A stretch of DNA of 64,000 bases from Neolentinus lepideus HHB14362 ss-1 (Eukaryota > Basidiomycota > Agaricomycetes > Gloeophyllales > Gloeophyllaceae). Location: the NCBI GenBank assembly GCA_001632425.1, contig KV425635.1, positions 59,299 through 123,298 on the forward strand, written 5' to 3'. The notes under the pieces are model-generated. The model saw only the letters and a program-made list of their open reading frames with translations, was not told where the DNA came from and did not search any database. Made by a program: the position numbers and the translations under genes. This document shows positions 57,566-64,000 of the stretch, one piece after another. The stretch's first letter is position 1, and every line of letters begins with the position of its first letter.

Positions 57566-58766
57566 ATGGCTGCATTGTCTGTGCTCAGAGCGAGGGCATC
57601 ACTCAGGACGTCGTGGAGATGTTTGTCGACCACTGCGCGCAGTTGGCAACAGGATCCCCCAAAGCCCCCTCCACCCATCGACGATTCTACGTCTGCTTTG
57701 GATTACAAGAGGCACCAACGAATTCGACCCCCACCTTTGCCAGCGATGGACTTACCTAAAGTGCGGACGGCGGAGGAGGCTGTAACGAATATCCTGTATA
57801 ATACACCCCCTCCTAGTCTGCAGCCGTTCAAAAGGTGAGCAGGATCCCTAATAGCTTTCGTGTTTCACATTAAATAGGCGCGGGCATGACTCAGACATAT
57901 TCTAAACTGTCTGGTGCAGAATGAGCCTGGTGTGCTATCACGCGTGTCCGGTATCTTAGCTGCCCGTGGCTTCAACATCGACTCTCTTGTCGTGTGCCGG
58001 ACGGAGATCCGAGATCTCAGTCGGATGTGCATCGTCTTAAGAGGACAGGACGGCGTCATAGAACAGGCCCGGAGACAACTGGAGGACCTTGTGCGTTCCA
58101 CACCGTACCTTCAACATTCTCAGTTCACTTCATCGATCTGTAGGTTCCGGTGTGGGCGGTGCTAGACTACACCAACACCCGCTGTATTGAGCGCGAACTC
58201 CTCCTCGTGAAAGTCTCTATTCTCGGCCCAGAATACCTCGAAGAGCAGCTGCAAGGCGGCCCCTCACACGAGCCCCGCCGCATCGATCAAGACTACCCGC
58301 CCAAGCTCGAACGCGAGATGGTGCTCGCCCACAACTTCGAGCGCAGCGCCATGCCCGAGCCGCTGCCACCCGCTCCTGAGGCTGCTGCCCCTACCGCTCC
58401 TAGCACACCTTTGACGCCATCGGAGGCGCTCAGGCTCAAGCACCAGCACATGAACGCGATTGACACGCTCGCGAAGCAGTTCGGCGCGACGATTGTGGAC
58501 GTCAGCGAGAACTCGGTGATCCTGGAGATGACGGGGAAAAGCACCCGTGTGGAGGCGTTTTTGAGCTTGTTGAAACCGTTTGGCGTACTTGAGTCCGCTC
58601 GCACAGGTGAGTCCTCTCATGAAATATTGTGTCTGTTTACGTGGCTGACGCTCCGATTATAGGTCTCATGGTCATGCCCCGTACGCCTATCTTCAGATCG
58701 CCGGAGGATGAAGAAGTTAGTGCAGAGGCTGGACCCGTGGATGCCAGCCTTCTTCCTCCTGGCTGA
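57566..58766 (+). CDS. ILV6: Acetolactate synthase regulatory subunit (ILV6)
   Basis: Regulatory partner of acetohydroxyacid synthase, first common step of Val/Leu/Ile synthesis in mitochondria; it confers valine feedback. The start MAALSVLRARASLRTSWRCLS is a mitochondrial presequence. Then ALDYKRHQRIRPPPLP, AVTNILYNTPPPS and, after an intron whose acceptor is ACTCAG (about 57905), the ACT domain HILNCLVQNEPGVLSRVSGILAARGFNIDSLVV, RGQDGVIEQARRQLEDL, PVWAVLDYTNTRCIERELLLVKVSILGPEY. The C-terminal half has ALRLKHQHMNAIDTLAKQFGATIVDVSENSVILEMTG, a second ACT-like unit, and the end RTPIFRSPEDEE..LLPPG, stop TGA 58764-58766. About 345 residues, four exons, unbroken. Confidence 0.92.
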
Positions 58767-59131
58767 ACTTACTTCATATGGACTGGATCTTCGTCGACCA
58801 AGCGTACTGCCGACTATTGAATTTGTATCGATATCTATTAAAAAGTAAGTATATCTTTGTACGCAGTAATGCCATACTCTGGATATCCAATGCACCTTAT
58901 CGATGAGACTCACCGCACAGAGGGCTTTCAGAAAGCCCACATCATTGCGTGATGAATATCCCAAACATGACACTGTCCTGAAGACACATTGAAGAGACTG
59001 ACACGCACATAGATGATGTCCTGATCGTCATGGAAAGTCAAGAGGAAAACACAACGTCTGAAGAGAACCGGCGGAGACACGCGTTGACGCGTCATGCTTT
59101 TTATATCATAGGCGTCGATCTTAATATGTGT
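58767..59131. other. Intergenic between ILV6 and its exon copy
   Basis: No supported gene. The frame that ends in the ILV6-like exon copy opens at about 59030, but its first third matches nothing in ILV6. Confidence 0.4.
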
Positions 59132-59233
59132 CTCATGGCCATACCCTGTATGCCCATCTTCACATTAGCAGAATATGAGGAAGTTTCGGTGGAGAGTGCG
59201 TCGTTGAACACCAATCTCATTCCTCCAGGTTAG
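59132..59233 (+). pseudogene. Degenerate copy of the last exon of ILV6
   Basis: The frame reads LMAIPCMPIF, EYEEVSVES, LIPPG and stop, against LMVMPRTPIF, EDEEVSAEA, LLPPG and stop in the last exon of ILV6, with the same length and end. Nucleotide identity is only moderate, so the duplication is old. The rest of ILV6 is absent. Confidence 0.7.
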
Positions 59234-59490
59234 ACTCGGCGAGACTGTCGAATCTTTCTTTGTTAATTGCACTCCTCTGCATCTGCCACATGCCTATTGG
59301 TGCAGACAGTAATCAGCCTCTTCATACCCGCAAAACGTGACTTCCAGATAAATTGCCAGTGATGCCCACAAATTGTGCCCTAAAGTCGGTCGACAATGTG
59401 TTATATGATCCGGAGATGTGCGGAAAGTGGAGTAAATGATTGGACATGAGCATACATACACGACTACCGGCCCTATGAAGGCTGATTATT

Positions 59491-61140
59491 CTAATATCTC
59501 ACCCTTTTGTGAGGGGGACATCTGTCTGCAAGACCTCCTGCAAGCATCTTGACCACCTCAACTACGACGCCAGCACAGTGAGCAAACTCGGGCGTATAAG
59601 CCTTCAGAACCATCTCCGAGAGTTTGTCTCTAACTTCGAGCGTGAGGTGATCGCGTAAGAACTTCAGCTCCATCTCTTGCACCTCGCGATATCTGCCAGT
59701 GTTTCCAGTCAGTTTATTTGTGCAGCAGCATCCCCAAAGTATATCTCAACCCTTGAACTATATTTCGAAAAGAGTTCTTCCACAATGTTCTCTTCGGTGA
59801 GCCGGTCACGCATTGCGAAGAAGGCTTGATGTGCTAAATCACGCATTCCTATCTAAAAGAAAGTCATATTTTGATTTATCAGTTCAGCTTTCATTCTGAC
59901 CTTCATAGACAAGCGATACATGGATTTTGGCGAGCATGGACTAGAGCAAGTATCTTCATGTGAACTATCATCCTGGATTGGGGCTCGGACAGGGGCGGCT
60001 TTAGCTGGACCAGAATCCGAGGAAAGTCGTTGAATGAAATCCTTCCGGTATACAAGAAGAATATTAGTGCATGCCATCTGCGTGGAGGTAGGATTAGGTA
60101 TTACAAAGTCTGCATGGTTGCTACCAAGTCTGAACAGCGACACTTACGTTTTGTATGCTGCATCATCCACGAGGACATCTGCGCATGCAGAGCTAGAATT
60201 ATATTTCTCTGGATTGAATGAGGACTTGGGTTCCATTCATGACATGATCACTTACTATTTCTCTCGGCGCTGGTCGGGTTAGTATCTTCTTCGTCTTCAC
60301 AGTCCTCTAGGTCGCTGTCACTTTCATATCCGTATACATCTGTATACGGGGGCACCTCCGGCAGCATCATTTGAGAATTTGAGCTAGAACTTGAAGATGG
60401 TGCCCGATGAGATAATCTGGGTACTGGAAGACATCAAATATGGTCAATGAATACAGTTGTAAAGGTACGTACAAGACTTAAAATATGCGGATGCTGCCTC
60501 GTATTGTAGTAGTACGTTCTCCAGTATATTGACTTCTGCAAATACGGGGCTAGGCTGGAAAACTCGTCTAGATGATAACGAGCGTCTTGTGAAGGTATGA
60601 AACCGGATGGTACGAAATTTGCCATCATCAAGGGCTTTGAATAATTTGTGCTCGATAGCTTTTAGTGTGTACTTATCGTCCCGTTGTGGTTGCATCGAGG
60701 AATGACCTCTGTCATGTAAGAAGATGGTCCCGGAGGCAAAAAAAGCGAAATTGAATAATGAAATGGGGTGCGTCGTTGCTTACTGTCCATCTTGCCAGAC
60801 GAACAGGCTCAACGAGCACACCATTCTTACGGATCTTTATGTCTTTCTCCTTGTGGATCAGAGTGGGACAGTCCTCTCCATCGGCCATCACGACCACACG
60901 TAGTGGACCCGGACACCTTTTGCCAAGTTTCGTGGCCAGCCCGAAACGCGCAGTAGCTTTGAATTCAGTGAGAGAGTTATCTTTGGAAAGTTTAGAGCGA
61001 TAGGGCTGCCTGTCGATGATCAAGGTCCAAAAATCTGAATTGTAGAACATCGTTTCTTCCTCGAGACCATCGTGAATGGCCAGCTTGAAGATAGATGTAA
61101 CGGAATCAGCAGTTCCTTGGTATTCGGCTAGCTTGAGCAT
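59491..61140 (-). pseudogene. BTB-like gene, probably broken by a frameshift
   Basis: Exons read leftward: MLKLAEYQGTADSVTSIFKLAIHDGLEEE (from 61140), IRKNGVLVEPVRLARWT, then LFKALDDGKFRTIRFHTFTRRSLSSRRVFQP (about 60640-60545), an acidic VYGYESDSDLEDCEDEED block, WHALIFFLYTGRISFND (about 60080-60030), PCSPKSMYRLSMK (59943-59905), IGMRDLAHQAFFAMRDRLTEENIVEELFS and a helical tail to stop 59491. WHALIFFLYTG and CSPKSMYR belong to one exon in the family but lie in different frames here, and the roughly 140 bp between them holds no room for an intron. Either a small indel has killed the gene or there is an assembly error. All other exons keep frame. Confidence 0.7.
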
Positions 61141-61471
61141 CCTTTCGGCTGCTAGATCGTAGGTGAGAAGGACAAAGTCGGACGCGACGCGTTCACGCGT
61201 GATGTATTGTCGCCACAGAGCCAGGTCACGGCAGCGTGACGCTGCAACACGTGGATGCAGAAGGCACGTGGATAGAGCTCACGCCACCGTCACGATTGCC
61301 GTGCCACAGTTGATTACATGCGGACTCGGACCACATATCACCACTACCTCGATGACAACAGCAATAGCATTCTTATGGATAGTATCAGTATGTTTGCATG
61401 CGTTTATGGGCAGAGAAAAAAGTATTTTTGGACAATTACGTTAGAATCATCAAGAGCCAGCCCGCGAGCCA

Positions 61472-62700
61472 CTAGAAGTCAAATCGCCGTCGACGCTTCG
61501 AGGAAATGGATAGGGAATCCTCGGTGATATTTTGTTCGGAAAGGCAAGCCGCGATGGCGGTCAGGGACAGGTCTTTCAGGTAAAGGACAGTTTCCATACA
61601 GACGGAACCCATGAGTGGAGATGACCTTACCTTGACGGCCAAGCAATACATTAATCTAGGAGAACACGCCATTGGAAGGTGTACTCTTGCTTCAACCAAG
61701 GTCAGAGCTCTCTTCCCCTATGCTGGCGAGGGTGGGGACGTCAGCTCTCGATCAAAGTGGACACGACCGCTGTACAGATACTGTATAACAGCAGAGCACG
61801 CTAGCTAGTGAAGAAAATCTAGCAGGTATTGGCACACTAACAATGATACTCAAGTGCGGTGTGCGAAAGTCCACAAGCTCTACAAGTCCCGCCACCTCTG
61901 GAGTCGTCCTGACCGTCTTCCTTATCACATCTCTCCTATGAGTCGCCCGAGTCATCCTTGTCCTGGCCAGCGATCCTCTCGTAGTCGTCATGGCCGAGAT
62001 CATTCTCCTCATAATTGTCATAGAGGTTGAATCCGGCTCCCTCTGAAGGGTTTATCACGGTTATAGATGAGCCAGAACCAAGACCAAAAACGCTCAGAAT
62101 TTCTTCTGAGAAACCATACGTCAGCGGAGTTCAGGAGACGCATCTGCGAAGTCCTTGCATATTAGCGCTATTCGCAAACAAGAAACACCCCTCGCGCCTT
62201 CAAGTAGACCACGACCTTGATGTCATCAGTCTTCAAGAGCCTGACAGATGATAGGTCGGTATTCGGATACAGCGTCCAAGATACCTTCATATCGGAACAA
62301 ACTATCAAGCGGAGCATTACGTCCACTGAACTCCAGTTCGCAAATTTCCGCAAAGTGGTACGAGTTTGTGCACACCGTCGTTTCGCTCGCCGCCAAAACG
62401 TGCTTAACGGCCGCCGGGCCTGTAGAAACCCACTGCCCATTCTCCACTGGTTTTGAATGACTTTCTGGCTGACATCCCAGTCCAAGTTCCCCATCGCCCT
62501 CGCAGCCTGAACACGACTTCGGTGCGCTGGTTTTTCCATGGGAATAATTTTAGTACAGGGGAGGCAGCCGAATACACAGAGATAGCGGTAGGCGCAACGA
62601 TACCAGCTTCAAAAGTGACATCCGGAAGATGGAAGTCAGCTGACCGTGACTGTCACGCATACTATGGCGGCAAGGCGACGCAGAGGTTATCAATATGGTT
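61472..62700 (-). pseudogene. Degenerate BTB-like gene
   Basis: The minus frame near 61720-61500 reads ACSPRLMYCLAVK, then LKDLSLTAIAACLSEQNITEDSLSISS, a decayed form of CSPKSMYRLADKLGL..L..NVVEExFS. Rightwards, other minus frames give SADFHLPDVTFEAGIVAPTAISVYSA, TSGEWAVG and VRLLKTDDIKVVVYLKARG, which fit the N-terminal half of such proteins. No intact WxALLxYLYTG exon was found and frames change without clear introns. It follows the frameshifted BTB-like gene in the same direction, about 330 bp apart, so a local tandem duplication is likely. Confidence 0.45.
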
Positions 62701-64000
62701 GGACAGCAGCTGCGAGTCCATGATATATATCGGCCGTAACTGTCACCGCGAAGTCTATCCTGCCACGATTGACGGAATTGAACAAGGATGAACAATGCGG
62801 TACGCCTACCGGTTGGGGATCATATTGCTTCTGAGTAGGATGAGTCCCAGTCCCGTCGTGCTCATAGCAAAGGCGGAGACATCGAAGACAGACAAGTATG
62901 ATCGTCGAGCAAGACGAGTCGTTCCTCCAGAGAACCTGAGCTTGCGCGAATACGAACTTGAAGGCTCGGCGAGTCCGGACCGAGCAGGAAGGTGTCCAAG
63001 CCTGAGACTTGCAGTCCCCAGAACCGGCTTCCAAACAAAACTCATATCCGAATCCAGGCGAGGATGCAGTCGGTTTTATGTGTGTATCAGGATTCAAAGA
63101 AGGCCAGACGTAGTATTTGCCCTGGGTTTCCCCGAGCTCACGAAGCTGTGCCTTATTCTTATTCGCAATCTTGCCTGCTTGGTGGTGAGCGACGGGTCTT
63201 GGGCAGAATTTTAGATTGTGGTGGGCAGAGTTTCAGATTGAGGTGGTGGGCAGATGGGACATGAGACTATACTATAGATCATGGCTGGTCATGTAGCGTC
63301 CTTGATGCCGGGGTGCGGTGCGACGAGCGGGCTTTCAGGCCAAAGCGGATATACCTGGGTCCGGCTTATACACAAGTTCTCCGGAATACGTGCGGCTAAC
63401 CTCCATTTTTTTCAGTACCTGTACCTGGGTGTCTGGACCGGGCCATCGCAGGGTTAGTCATAGGAAGGCAGATATTCTGATCTGACAATGACTACATAGC
63501 CATAGAAAATTTACTTCGCCTAGCCTTGAATGAGCGGGATAATTGTCCCTGTCGGATGAGTGTGAGCGTCGACGCACCTGCTACAACAACCAGTGGAAGG
63601 CGACACAGCACAGAGCACGGCCGCAGGCCTGAGAACTACCCCAGAGCAGACAAAGCTGGTTCCCCTGCTTCCCTCGACTGCGGGGCTGTGGAATGACGGA
63701 TTCTGATAAGATAAGCCCAGAGGAGTGGTCAAGAAGTATGAAAGCATAAGAAATGACTTTGGCGCTGCTGCCTTTCTTGGGGGATCAACGGGAGCGAAGA
63801 GCTATGGCCCGGGCTGTTGGGCGCCACGGTCCGGGGCCATTTCGAATTAAGCGTCGACGACTGAGACGCGCAGAGCGTGATTAATATGGGTAGCTCGCGG
63901 AGAAGGTAGACTCGTGTCCAGTCTCTACGGCTAGCACGCGTCTATGAGAGGTTGTGCAATGCTATGTACGAGCGCGGAAGGAGGAGAATCGGCGGAGGAA
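62701..64000. other. Interval without supported gene
   Basis: Overlapping frames of up to 139 codons near 62690-63264 on both strands show no family motif. It may hold the start of the degenerate BTB-like gene. Nothing recognised from 63300 to the end of the window. Confidence 0.35.

Noticed and set aside
1..64000. CRISPR array, bacterial-type defence or secondary-metabolite cluster
   Set aside because: No regular spacer-repeat array exists, and no PKS, NRPS, terpene synthase or related core gene is present; the genes are unrelated eukaryotic housekeeping functions.

Overview
The window looks like nuclear DNA of a mushroom-forming basidiomycete (Agaricomycetes). The evidence is dense protein genes cut by many short introns of about 50-60 nt with GT..AG (occasionally GC..AG) ends, tRNA genes with introns next to the anticodon, several copies of the BTB-like family whose variable exon ends in a CSPKSMYRLADK-type motif, and best matches by eye to fungal housekeeping families. 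Exon joins below come from reading frame and family resemblance only.

Layout. 1-3 kb: the 3' end of a BTB-like gene (+), a small conserved unknown protein (+) and an Ntn-type asparaginase (-). 3.3-4.4 kb: a frameshifted PIF1-type helicase tail of Helitron kind. 4.87 kb: intron-bearing tRNA-Ser(GCT). 5-7.3 kb: dynamitin (+) and a Con-6 conidiation protein (-). 7.8 kb: intron-bearing tRNA-Gln(CTG). 9.7-10.5 kb: an ICMT-family methyltransferase. 10.5-12.5 kb: gene-poor, with a 419-bp inverted-repeat transposon flanked by a perfect 9-bp duplication. 12.5-17 kb: a complete BTB-like gene and a large unknown protein. 17.3-22.1 kb (-): the recombination translocase RDH54/RAD54B, with three MluI cell-cycle boxes in its promoter; beyond that lies a block of GTAACTTAC repeats around a 144-codon ORF. 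23.3-26 kb (-): a membrane-anchored amidohydrolase. 26.7-29.8 kb (+): the ERAD ubiquitin ligase HRD1. 29.9-30.7 kb (-): AIM41/YqeY. 31-32.4 kb (+): queuosine-salvage glycosylase. 34.9-37.8 kb (+): NAD kinase. 38.3-41.1 kb (+): a GEN1/Yen1-type Rad2 nuclease. 41.4-42.9 kb (+): mitochondrial QRI7. 43.9-46.3 kb (+): HbrB/Bit61 TORC2 subunit. 46.6-50 kb (-): an unknown protein and an F-box remnant. 50.4-52.6 kb (-): an MFS transporter.

The last 11 kb is accessory and decayed. It holds a broken second copy of the MFS gene, a BTB fragment, a candidate terminal-inverted-repeat element, a four-helix membrane protein (-) divergent from ILV6 (+), a degenerate copy of the last ILV6 exon, a frameshifted BTB-like gene and a further BTB-like relic.

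Most intact genes are independent housekeeping functions (DNA recombination, ERAD, tRNA modification, NADP supply, branched-chain amino acid synthesis, TORC2 signalling). I found no operon-like or defence-like new system. The unusual content is mobile or duplicated: a MULE-like miniature element, short-range partial gene duplications and BTB family turnover.
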